From positions 1 to 5,505 of the forward strand of contig CAIOOC010000174.1 of assembly GCA_903859795.1 (NCBI GenBank): 5,505 nt of DNA, read 5' to 3'. Below are positions 1-5,505 of this stretch, piece after piece. Position 1 is the stretch's first letter; each line of letters starts with the position of its first letter. The notes below the pieces were generated by a model that was given only the letters and a program-made list of their open reading frames with translations, made no database searches and was not told the DNA's origin. The translations under genes and the position numbers were made by a program. This DNA is from an uncultured Bacteroidia bacterium. GTDB lineage: Bacteria > Bacteroidota > Bacteroidia > Bacteroidales > Prolixibacteraceae.

Positions 1-109
1 GTAAATTGGTGTTTTAGTGTTTTGGGTGGCAATAGAATTTAACATCAAAGGGATGAAATCACAAAGGTTCACTGAACAAAAGATTCTAAAAGCAAAAAAA
101 TAAAATAGT
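1..109. other. Leader region before hypB, no gene recognised
   Basis: All three forward frames hit stops quickly; the longest open run from the edge ends at a TAA at 40-42 after 13 codons and does not resemble the C-terminus of HypA, the usual upstream partner of HypB. The last 30 bases before the hypB ATG are A-rich with no Shine-Dalgarno motif, as is common in Bacteroidota. I looked for the Bacteroidota promoter pattern (TTTG about 19 bases before TAnnTTTG) and found no convincing match, so no promoter is called. Confidence 0.5.
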
Positions 110-991
110 ATGTGCGAAACTTGCGGATGCGGCGAATCAGGGGAATTCAAAATCCATGACCTGCAACATGATCACGATCATGTCCCTCACAACAATCATG
201 ACCATGATCATGATCACGGACATAATCATGACCATCACCATGATCACGAAACCAATCATGACCATCATCACAGTCATGATCATCATCACGATCATGGACA
301 TTCACATGAACATGATGGTTTGGGTCACACCCATGATCATCCAAACCAGAAGGTGATAAATCTTAATATGGATATCCTGTCTGAAAACAATAAACTGGCA
401 CAGCTCAACCGCAGGTTTTTTGAAGGAAGAAAAGTGCTTTGCCTGAATCTGGTAAGCTCTCCCGGTTCTGGAAAAACAACAATCCTTGAAAAGACAATCA
501 AAGCATTAATCAAAAAAAATAAAATAGCGGTCATTGAGGGCGATCAGCAGACTCTACTCGATGCTGAACGGATTGAAAAGTCCGGTGCACCGGCCATTCA
601 GATCAACACCGGTTCAGGTTGCCATCTCGATGCACGAATGGTCGAGCTGGCGTTACAAAAACTTGAGGTAGAATACGGTTCAATGCTCTTTATTGAAAAT
701 GTTGGCAACCTGGTTTGTCCTGCCTTATTTGACCTTGGTGAGTTTAAACGGGTGGTTGTAATAAGTGTAACTGAAGGAGATGATAAACCGTTGAAATACC
801 CATATATGTTTCAGTCTTCCCATCTGTGCCTGATCAACAAGTCGGATCTTCTTCCATATGTCGATTTCGATACCGATAGAGCGATTAAATATGCCCATTC
901 GCTGAATCCAAACCTTGAGTTTATCCTTGTATCGGCCAAAACCGGAGAAGGGATGGAAAAGTGGTATGATTGGCTGGGGAAACAAAAATAA
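110..991 (+). CDS. hypB: Hydrogenase maturation nickel-incorporation GTPase HypB, His-rich form
   Basis: HypB is the cytoplasmic SIMIBI-class GTPase that, with HypA, delivers nickel to the large subunit of [NiFe]-hydrogenase (family knowledge). The 293-residue protein shows every landmark. The N-terminus MCETCGCG has the CxxCxC high-affinity nickel site (C2, C5, C7). A storage-type segment holds 30 histidines between residues 16 and 77. Then come the P-loop SPGSGKTT (117-124), EGDQQT (143-148), the inter-domain metal site GCHLDA with C171 and H172, ENVGNLVCP with C203, the guanine-specificity motif NKSD (243-246) and SAKTGEG (275-281). The length exceeds that of non-storage HypBs because of the His tract. 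The ATG start is secure because it begins the CxxCxC motif. No hypA, hypC-F or hydrogenase gene lies in the window; the next gene is convergent and unrelated, so hypB is probably last in an operon entering from the left. Whether the His tract stores nickel or buffers other metals is inference. Confidence 0.97.
   Translation: MCETCGCGESGEFKIHDLQHDHDHVPHNNHDHDHDHGHNHDHHHDHETNHDHHHSHDHHHDHGHSHEHDGLGHTHDHPNQKVINLNMDILSENNKLAQLNRRFFEGRKVLCLNLVSSPGSGKTTILEKTIKALIKKNKIAVIEGDQQTLLDAERIEKSGAPAIQINTGSGCHLDARMVELALQKLEVEYGSMLFIENVGNLVCPALFDLGEFKRVVVISVTEGDDKPLKYPYMFQSSHLCLINKSDLLPYVDFDTDRAIKYAHSLNPNLEFILVSAKTGEGMEKWYDWLGKQK
166..343 (+). repeat. CAT/GAT-rich low-complexity tract encoding the HypB His/Asp segment
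   Basis: This stretch of hypB is built from irregular repeats of units such as catgatcatgatcac and accatcatcac. It encodes His with Asp, Gly, Asn and Ser. Because ATGATCAT is its own reverse complement, the opposite strand also reads as a His/Asp-rich open frame, which is a shadow and not a gene. Such tracts can change length by slippage, so the number of histidines may differ between strains; that is inference. Confidence 0.8.
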
Positions 992-1014
992 GGAAGACTC
1001 AACCTTGATTTTTT
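990..1014. terminator. Weak possible bidirectional terminator between convergent genes
   Basis: AAGG (990-993) pairs with CCTT (1003-1006) around a 9-base loop and is followed by ATTTTTT on the plus strand. On the minus strand the same stem is followed by ATTTTTGTTT. The position between the convergent stop codons of hypB (989-991) and the leftward exported-protein gene (1024-1026) suits a shared terminator. The stem is only 4 bp and overlaps the hypB stop codon, so the call is tentative. Confidence 0.3.
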
Positions 1015-1023
1015 GTTACTTTT

Positions 1024-3174
1024 TCACTTCTCAATAAAATATCCGTAGTATCTTCCCATCCAGTATGGCAGGAGGAAGAAGGCGCCGTCGTCTTCGCCGT
1101 AGCCGTCAGAACCGGAATCGTAAATATAGGTGTTGCTGTTCCATTTGGATATTCCCCGCTCAGGTGTCGGAATAGGGCGGATTGCCTGAGCTTTTCCAAA
1201 CCTGTCGCGTAATTGATCCTGGGGCAAATCCCATCTGTGACTGTTCTCCATCTTCCAGGTGATCAGATCCATTGGGATTAGCTGGAGTTCTTCGAGTGCG
1301 ATTTTCAGATCGCAGTCCTTATTCAGGGCTGTGCTGGAGATTATATTCCAGAGCGGAATGCGGTCAGGCTGCTCGACCCTCCAACTCCGCTGTGTACTTT
1401 TGGTGTAGGTCGGGAGAAGTTTTAGATCATTTGCGTACCTTAATAAAGTATAATTTGGTAAAAAGGCAAGTTCATCGTCCGAGTGATTCACATCGAACGG
1501 GCCATACATTTTCTGCTGAACCATATTCTCAGCATAATGATGTTTTTGAGTTAAAGTCTCATAGGCTTTCTCAAATTTCTGATCACCGGTTACATGAAGC
1601 CCTGCCTTCAAGAAGGCCAGGATCTGCATTGAGTTGATGCCTCGCTCATACCACCAGTTGTTGGAGAAATTAATCGAATCGGGTGTCCAGACTGCCCATC
1701 TTGTTGCAATACCATCCAGATCGACAAGCTGAAAGTTGTGATCAACAATATGGGTCATAATCCGGTGAACGAGCCCTTTAACCCGTTCTTTCATGGCCCC
1801 TTCAGCAACAAGATCATAAAAGAGCGGATATGCAAACATATGGCCAACAATTTCGTCAGAACTGGTATCTCCTTTCCATTTCCATTTCTTGTCAGGTGTG
1901 AGGTGCCATTCTCCACCCTGACCGGTGCTTTCATCTGCCGCTACGAGAGAGCGGGCCGGAAACCCCGGTATGCCGGTTATGGTTTCGAGCCTTTCCATTG
2001 CTTCATAGGCTTTTATTGCATTTTTCTTCGCCTCGGGATCTTTGGTTACGGCATATCTGAAGCATTCTGCAGCCAGGTAGATTGAAGTCCAAAGACCATC
2101 ATTGTCATTTGTGCTCATCTTACTTGAAGACAGATCACCCTGCCTTGTCAGGCTTACATCACTCACCAGACCATAACGATCGTGGCGTAATTTAATCCGT
2201 TCCTCAAATGACGCAGCTTTTTGGGCAAGGGTCGTCTCCACCTGCTGAATCTGGCTGATCCCTTTTGGAGTGGCAATCCATGTCGTGAGTTCATCCAGAG
2301 GGAGAATGTCGTTAACCTTGTTGTCAGACAGCCAGCGTTTACCATTATAGTAATGCCATCCTTTGTCCTTTTTGATTGCCCCCCGATCCGTTCCAAACCA
2401 CATCGCGTTTTTTGATGTTTTGATTCCGGTTATCGGACCAAACGGTAAACCGTCTGCTCCCCTTAAAAGCCAATGGTCGCCGTCTTGAGCAATACATCCC
2501 ACAGAAAATAGCCCCCCAAATAAGATATCGCCATTTGTATGACCGCTTTCCAATGCAAAATATTTGCGTTTGAGGCCATAAGCCATTAGGTCATCGTCGA
2601 GGTTTACCCATTTGCCCGCCATTCTGCGCAATAGTCCGTCATTTGTGGCTAGCCAAAGATCTTCTTTTGAGTCTTTGAGGATTGAATTTACCCTTTTGCC
2701 AAGACCAATTGGAATTATAGTCCATTTCCCGTCATAGGTCAGAAGCCCATTGCTGGTTCCTACCTCCAACGTTTTTTCATTTTCCCATAATAGAGAGAGG
2801 ATTGTGTCATTTTTGGCATTTTCAGGCAAATCAAGTTGATTTGAAACACCCTCCTGCTGAATGGAATGTGCCGATGCAAGCCAGATTATGCCTTTTGTAT
2901 CGATGGTTGCAGTGCGCCAGGCGGATCCAAAAGGTTCACCGCTCCATTTCCCTCCGGTTTTGCGGTACACGCCGTTAGAAGTTACAGCGGTTATCTGTTT
3001 ATTATCGGAGAACAACTTCAAAACGGGGGTGGCTGCCTGTTTTGGCAGTTCAATCTCAGTTTTTATCTCCTGAAGATATTTACCACATTTTATCCCGGGA
3101 ATTACCTGTGCGGTGGAGGGAATTGACCAGTAGAGTAGGGTCAAAACCGGTAAAATCATGTTTATTCGTTTCAT
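1024..3174 (-). CDS. Exported protein: reg_prop-like beta-propeller plus C-terminal, probably helical domain
   Basis: The 716-residue protein starts at ATG with a signal peptide: MKR, a hydrophobic core at about 6-18, and a likely signal peptidase I site after STA (A22). No lipobox is seen, so it is probably periplasmic or secreted. Residues about 60-310 carry some seven degenerate repeats of the 'two-component regulator propeller' type, W-[LFI]-[AG]-T-x-x-G: near 64-77, 97-107, 136-151, 173-189 (LWLATNDGLLRR), 217-235, 258-282 (MWFGTDRGAIKK) and 298-309. This suggests one beta-propeller. Residues about 320-716 look mostly helical and rich in aromatic and acidic residues (NDNDGLW 356-362; SSDEIVGHMFAYPLF 438-452; SNNWWYERGINS 504-515). 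This is reminiscent of alpha/alpha-toroid carbohydrate-active enzymes, but I recognise no specific glycosidase or lyase signature. There is no transmembrane segment after the propeller, no histidine kinase and no DNA-binding domain, so it is not a hybrid two-component sensor. It lies 209 bases downstream of the URO-D-like gene on the same strand. A role in extracellular polymer or glycoside handling is inference. Confidence 0.85.
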   Translation of the reverse strand: MKRINMILPVLTLLYWSIPSTAQVIPGIKCGKYLQEIKTEIELPKQAATPVLKLFSDNKQITAVTSNGVYRKTGGKWSGEPFGSAWRTATIDTKGIIWLASAHSIQQEGVSNQLDLPENAKNDTILSLLWENEKTLEVGTSNGLLTYDGKWTIIPIGLGKRVNSILKDSKEDLWLATNDGLLRRMAGKWVNLDDDLMAYGLKRKYFALESGHTNGDILFGGLFSVGCIAQDGDHWLLRGADGLPFGPITGIKTSKNAMWFGTDRGAIKKDKGWHYYNGKRWLSDNKVNDILPLDELTTWIATPKGISQIQQVETTLAQKAASFEERIKLRHDRYGLVSDVSLTRQGDLSSSKMSTNDNDGLWTSIYLAAECFRYAVTKDPEAKKNAIKAYEAMERLETITGIPGFPARSLVAADESTGQGGEWHLTPDKKWKWKGDTSSDEIVGHMFAYPLFYDLVAEGAMKERVKGLVHRIMTHIVDHNFQLVDLDGIATRWAVWTPDSINFSNNWWYERGINSMQILAFLKAGLHVTGDQKFEKAYETLTQKHHYAENMVQQKMYGPFDVNHSDDELAFLPNYTLLRYANDLKLLPTYTKSTQRSWRVEQPDRIPLWNIISSTALNKDCDLKIALEELQLIPMDLITWKMENSHRWDLPQDQLRDRFGKAQAIRPIPTPERGISKWNSNTYIYDSGSDGYGEDDGAFFLLPYWMGRYYGYFIEK

Positions 3175-3221
3175 AATAAATTTGCATTTGCTGTTTGTAA
3201 AACATTATAATTTTAAAGTAT

Positions 3222-3254
3222 TGACCTCAGCGAGGTCATATGTTTTTAGAAATC
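3222..3254 (+). repeat. Hairpin repeat copy 1 (REP-like)
   Basis: TGACCTC (3222-3228) and GAGGTCA (3232-3238) form a 7-bp perfect stem around AGC. The flank that follows reads ATATGTTTTTAGAAATC. The same stem-then-ATGT(T/C)T flank recurs in two further copies on the minus strand. The layout (small hairpin with variable stem, similar flank, intergenic) is that of a REP-like interspersed repeat. I recall hairpins followed by an ATGTTTATAGAAA-like tail in Bacteroidota genomes, but cannot verify this here. Confidence 0.55.
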
Positions 3255-3256
3255 AT

Positions 3257-3289
3257 CATTTTGGTGAGACATTCGACTCCGCCGAGTCG
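3257..3289 (-). repeat. Hairpin repeat copy 2, divergent (REP-like)
   Basis: CGACTC (3274-3279) and GAGTCG (3284-3289) form a 6-bp stem around a 4-base loop. Read on the minus strand the flank after the stem is AATGTCTCACCAAAATG. It keeps the ATGT(T/C)T start and the A-rich end of copies 1 and 3 but is the least similar of the three. It faces copy 1 tail to tail. Confidence 0.4.
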
Positions 3290-3304
3290 CATTCACAATC
3301 GCCC

Positions 3305-3340
3305 AATTTTTGCTATAAACATGAAAACCCTCCGGGTTTT
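3305..3340 (-). repeat. Hairpin repeat copy 3 (REP-like), possible terminator
   Basis: AAAACCC (3324-3330) and GGGTTTT (3334-3340) form a 7-bp stem around a 3-base loop. On the minus strand the stem is followed by CATGTTTATAGCAAAAATTG, closely matching the tail of copy 1. It lies about 44 bases past the URO-D-like stop codon, so it could also attenuate or stabilise that transcript, but it lacks the uninterrupted U-tract of a strong intrinsic terminator. Confidence 0.5.
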
Positions 3341-3383
3341 AAAGATCTGGAAATTTGACTAATTATAGGTTGAAAATTCATAT

Positions 3384-4475
3384 TCAGTTATGGTCTTTGG
3401 ATATACTATTGCATATTTCAATGAAATCCATTACTTTACCATCCGGGGTTCCATATTCTATGTCGGCTGCAACGATGTCGCATGGACCATATTCAAGTGC
3501 GATCCGTTTCAGATCCTCACTGATTTGATCAACCGGTTTACCGGCAAGCTCCATCGGCGTATACATAATGGAGCGCCTTGTCTCGGGGAAAAGATCCCTC
3601 GCTTTTATTAAATCGGAATCTTTGCCCATGTCAAGGTAGGCAATGCCCGGAATTTTTGCGTATTTATCAAGATATGGGGTTGCACTCCATGCGCAATTGT
3701 GTATCCCGATTCCATCGAAAGCCTCAGCAATCTTTATATCAAACGGCAACAGGAATTCCTCATAGAGATCGGGATCAACCATGTTTACAAGGCAGTTGCT
3801 TACTGTGAAAAACGGTACTATATCTCTATATTTTTGTTGTTTCTGATGCAATCGTTTTGTGGCATCAATCATGGTTGAGCACACGCAATCGAGCAGGTGC
3901 ATCGTCCTCTCAGGAGCCATAAACATATCCATAAAGATATCCTGTCCCCGAAGCCTCTGCGCATTATTAAGCACCCCCTGCCAGTTCATAAAACCATAAA
4001 TTTGCCCCTCTTCCTCTCCAATCCGGTCGACCTGTTCCATGAGTGTTTTAAAAAAGGGATTCTGCTCCAGATCGGGTGGCGTGAGTTTGTCAACCTCTTT
4101 ATCCGAGAAATAATGATGTTCGGATGTCGGCCATTGTTCACTGTCGTACCTTATAGGGACCCCATAAATAGCTGCTACAGATGAAGCGCCGTATAATCCT
4201 GTAAGAATATCAGTTGTGTTCTCACTATTACTTCCGATAGGGGTCCCGGGAAACCGTTTGTCGAGCTCCTCCCTCATTTTAATCCGGGTTTGGCGGCGGT
4301 ATTCAACATCGGTATGCCACCTCTCTCCAAAGTCTATGCCGAGAGATTTTGAATACCATTTTGGGGTAAAACCAATTTCAGGTCTCAAAAAAGGATGCTC
4401 TCCCGATGCCGGACGCCTTGTTGCAGGTGCCCCGGGTGCGATATAGCTGATTAATTGTTGTTTGATTGTTGTCAT
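3384..4475 (-). CDS. Uroporphyrinogen decarboxylase (URO-D) superfamily protein, methyltransferase-like
   Basis: The 363-residue cytoplasmic protein has the length and layout of the URO-D/MtaA fold (TIM barrel). Family-like segments are GFMNWQGVLNNAQRLRG (161-177), FTVSNCLVNMVDPDLYEEFLLPF (223-245), GIGIHNCAW (255-263) and AADIEYGTPDGKV (336-348). H259-x-C261 corresponds to the H-x-C zinc motif of cobalamin-dependent methyltransferases such as MtaA/MtbA (family knowledge). The later cysteine of that zinc site is not at its usual place in the GTP-type loop; C332 or an acidic residue (D338, E340) might substitute. True HemE is unlikely because the N-terminal substrate-binding region does not look like it. 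No corrinoid protein or partner methyltransferase gene is in the window, so a methyl-transfer role is inference. The start ATG (4473-4475) lies 17 bases past a 30-bp palindrome and 30 bases past the stop of the aldolase-like gene, which suggests co-transcription. No Shine-Dalgarno site is visible. Confidence 0.85.
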   Translation of the reverse strand: MTTIKQQLISYIAPGAPATRRPASGEHPFLRPEIGFTPKWYSKSLGIDFGERWHTDVEYRRQTRIKMREELDKRFPGTPIGSNSENTTDILTGLYGASSVAAIYGVPIRYDSEQWPTSEHHYFSDKEVDKLTPPDLEQNPFFKTLMEQVDRIGEEEGQIYGFMNWQGVLNNAQRLRGQDIFMDMFMAPERTMHLLDCVCSTMIDATKRLHQKQQKYRDIVPFFTVSNCLVNMVDPDLYEEFLLPFDIKIAEAFDGIGIHNCAWSATPYLDKYAKIPGIAYLDMGKDSDLIKARDLFPETRRSIMYTPMELAGKPVDQISEDLKRIALEYGPCDIVAADIEYGTPDGKVMDFIEICNSISKDHN

Positions 4476-4492
4476 TGTTTTATGGTTTGTGT

Positions 4493-4522
4493 TGAAGAGA
4501 CGCGATTAATCGCGTCTCTTCA
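4493..4522. repeat. Perfect 30-bp palindrome between two genes
   Basis: TGAAGAGACGCGATT (4493-4507) is followed immediately by its exact reverse complement AATCGCGTCTCTTCA (4508-4522). Beyond short mismatches, TGTTGA (4490-4495) and TCAACA (4525-4530) are also complementary. The element covers most of the 30-base gap between the aldolase-like and URO-D-like genes. It encodes the last codons (VKRRD) and the TAA stop of the former. A GAGACGCGATTAATCGCGTCTC-like core is one I recall as a dispersed palindromic repeat in several bacterial groups, unverified here. It has no downstream U-tract, so a REP/MITE-like repeat or transcript-processing hairpin is more likely than an intrinsic terminator. 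Confidence 0.8.
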
Positions 4523-5414
4523 CGTCAACATGTCTGCATTTTATATCATTTTCAATTTCAATTACCCGTTCAATCAACTGATCTGCAATTTGTCGATGTA
4601 CATTATCAAAAGGGAGTATTGGTTCGCGGACCATATCTGTTGGGTAGGTACCCTGACGGTTCAAAAGACGCTTGAAAAAATGGATCGAGATATCGAGATG
4701 CTGGTTTGAAAATGCCAGCACCGGGAGAATATTCTGAAACAATTTCGTTGCCTCTTCACCCTTCCCCTCCATCCACAGCCTGTAGATCTCGGTATAAATC
4801 CAATGCATCCCTGTCGGCATAAAGGCATGAACCCCGCGAGCAAGACCTTCAATCATCTGGGTGACTGCCCAACCACCGCTGACATTCAGCCGCCCGTCAG
4901 TAAGTGAAAGAATCCGTGAGTATTTAATCCCTGCAGGAACGGTTTCGACCTTCAGACAGCGGAAAGCAGGCACATTGTTGAAAAACTCACAGATAAGCTC
5001 ATCCGGCAGTCCGTATCCTGAGGCGCTCCAGTCCTGCAGCATGATCATATCTGCATCAATTTCGCACAGTTGCATGAAATGGGCTTTAAACTGATCGTCA
5101 TTCTCATATGGAATCTGAAAAAGGACATTTCTGCACCCTAAGTCAGAATAGGACTTCAACAATCTTCTGCTTTTGGTTAAATCGGTCTCACCGGCGCCTG
5201 CAATTACCGGTACCTTATTTTGCACCCCTTCCAGCACAACCTCTACCATTTTAATCCGCTCGCTTTCTGAAAGTTTATAAACCTCTGAGGCCATTGCAGG
5301 AACTAAAAACCCTGCGACACCTGCTTTTAAAGCTTCGCCCACATTGAATCCCAATGCATTGAAATCGACGGAGTCGTCTCTCTTAAATGGAGTATTTAAA
5401 ACAGTGACAATGCC
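4506..5414 (-). CDS. DHDPS/N-acetylneuraminate lyase superfamily aldolase, 5' end disrupted
   Basis: The frame encodes a TIM-barrel class I aldolase of the DapA/NanA superfamily. Counting upstream codons, homology begins at GIVTVLNTPFKRDDSVDFNAL (about 5414-5352), the canonical N-terminal strand of the family. It continues through GVAGFLVPAMASEVYKLS, VPVIAGAGETDL, the Schiff-base lysine in CLKVETVP (codon 4950-4952), and GWAVTQMIEGLARGVHAFMPT. The usual TTGE motif is MASE, and the YNVPGRT segment with the catalytic Tyr of DHDPS is replaced by QDWSASGYG, so it is unlikely to make dihydrodipicolinate; a sugar-acid or other 2-oxo-acid aldolase or dehydratase is more plausible. The first usable start in frame is TTG at 5352-5354, which would delete the first barrel strand. 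Upstream the frame stays open to 5450 with no ATG, GTG or TTG and hits TAG at 5451-5453. The true start is therefore unresolved; the end given marks where homology begins. The stop codon lies inside the 4493-4522 palindrome. It is the first gene of the leftward set. Confidence 0.8.
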   Translation of the reverse strand, partial: GIVTVLNTPFKRDDSVDFNALGFNVGEALKAGVAGFLVPAMASEVYKLSESERIKMVEVVLEGVQNKVPVIAGAGETDLTKSRRLLKSYSDLGCRNVLFQIPYENDDQFKAHFMQLCEIDADMIMLQDWSASGYGLPDELICEFFNNVPAFRCLKVETVPAGIKYSRILSLTDGRLNVSGGWAVTQMIEGLARGVHAFMPTGMHWIYTEIYRLWMEGKGEEATKLFQNILPVLAFSNQHLDISIHFFKRLLNRQGTYPTDMVREPILPFDNVHRQIADQLIERVIEIENDIKCRHVDVKRRD

Positions 5415-5446
5415 GCCGCCGCCCGTGCTGGCAAGAGGAGTTAATA

Positions 5447-5505
5447 ATGACTACGTTCAACTCAACTGGCGCTGTCAGTGAATCCATCACCCGTGTTGGG
5501 CGTTA
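5447..5505 (+). CDS. Possible start of a rightward gene, partial, unrecognised
   Basis: An ATG at 5447-5449 is preceded 6 bases earlier by AGGAG (5436-5440). It opens a frame, MTTFNSTGAVSESITRVGR, that is still open at the window edge. I do not recognise the peptide. The strong Shine-Dalgarno site contrasts with every other gene here. It is only 19 codons and overlaps the upstream region expected for the aldolase-like gene on the other strand, so it may be chance or foreign sequence joined at the end. Confidence 0.25.
   Translation, partial: MTTFNSTGAVSESITRVGR

Larger units (their letters stand above)
3175..3383. other. 209-base spacer with hairpin repeats, no gene
   Basis: This gap separates the URO-D-like stop from the exported-protein start, both on the minus strand. 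No credible ORF is present. Three short hairpins occupy 3222-3340 and are listed separately. The rest is AT-rich, with no clear promoter or Shine-Dalgarno motif before the exported-protein ATG. Confidence 0.6.

Noticed and set aside
1..42. C-terminal end of hypA at the left edge
   Set aside because: The only open frame from the edge gives 13 residues that do not resemble the HypA C-terminus.
166..343. CRISPR-like or tandem-repeat array
   Set aside because: The units are irregular, have no spacers, stay in frame and encode the known HypB metal-binding segment.
147..344. Minus-strand His/Asp-rich open frame opposite the start of hypB
   Set aside because: It is a mirror of the self-complementary CAT/GAT repeats encoding the HypB His tract; it has no independent start signal or recognisable domain.
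1272..1637. Plus-strand open frame of 121 codons
   Set aside because: It is antisense to the exported-protein gene, its translation resembles no family, and the minus-strand frame is clearly the coding one.
1738..2085. Plus-strand open frame of 115 codons
   Set aside because: It is antisense within the exported-protein gene, with no ribosome-binding site and no recognisable domain.
3177..3184. TAAATTTG, a match to the Bacteroidota -7 promoter motif TAnnTTTG on the plus strand
   Set aside because: No TTTG lies at the proper distance upstream, and the only thing downstream on that strand is the repeat cluster and antisense sequence.
3204..3209. TATAAT on the minus strand upstream of the exported-protein gene
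   Set aside because: No -35-like element lies 16-18 bases upstream, and this hexamer is expected by chance in AT-rich spacer.
4493..4522. Intrinsic terminator between the aldolase-like and URO-D-like genes
   Set aside because: The hairpin is strong, but no T-run follows on either strand, and the genes are close and co-directional.

Overview
The window looks like chromosomal DNA from a Bacteroidota-type bacterium. Three things suggest this. None of the confident genes has a clear Shine-Dalgarno site. Coding content is moderate in GC with AT-rich gaps. The spacers hold small hairpin and palindrome repeats of a kind I recall from environmental Bacteroidota. The assignment is inference; no taxonomic marker gene is present.

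Layout. The first 109 bases hold no recognisable gene. A complete hypB, the nickel-loading GTPase for [NiFe]-hydrogenase maturation, runs rightwards (110-991) and carries an extreme histidine-rich nickel-storage segment. It converges on a leftward block of three genes across a 32-base gap that holds a weak, possibly bidirectional terminator. In transcription order, right to left, the leftward genes are: a dihydrodipicolinate synthase/N-acetylneuraminate lyase-superfamily aldolase (about 5414 to 4506); a uroporphyrinogen decarboxylase-superfamily protein with the H-x-C motif of the methyltransferase branch (4475 to 3384); and a large exported protein (3174 to 1024) with about seven 'two-component regulator propeller'-like repeats followed by a probably helical C-terminal half.

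The aldolase-like and URO-D-like genes are 30 bases apart and could be co-transcribed. A perfect 30-bp palindrome fills most of that gap and supplies the aldolase's stop codon. The exported protein follows after 209 bases that contain no gene but hold three short hairpins sharing a similar flank, which looks like a cluster of REP-like repeats. The block may process a small molecule, with the exported protein acting on a polymer or glycoside outside the cytoplasm. No substrate can be named from sequence. HypB is unrelated to this block and is probably the end of a hydrogenase operon lying to the left.

The right end is odd. The aldolase frame has clear family homology upstream of its first possible start codon (a TTG at 5354) but meets a stop at 5453 without any ATG, GTG or TTG in between. 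An ATG in another frame lies further upstream. On the opposite strand there is a short ORF with an unusually strong ribosome-binding site. A frameshift, a roughly 40-bp insertion or an assembly junction near 5412-5455 would each explain it. I found no complete new defence, mobile or RNA system here.
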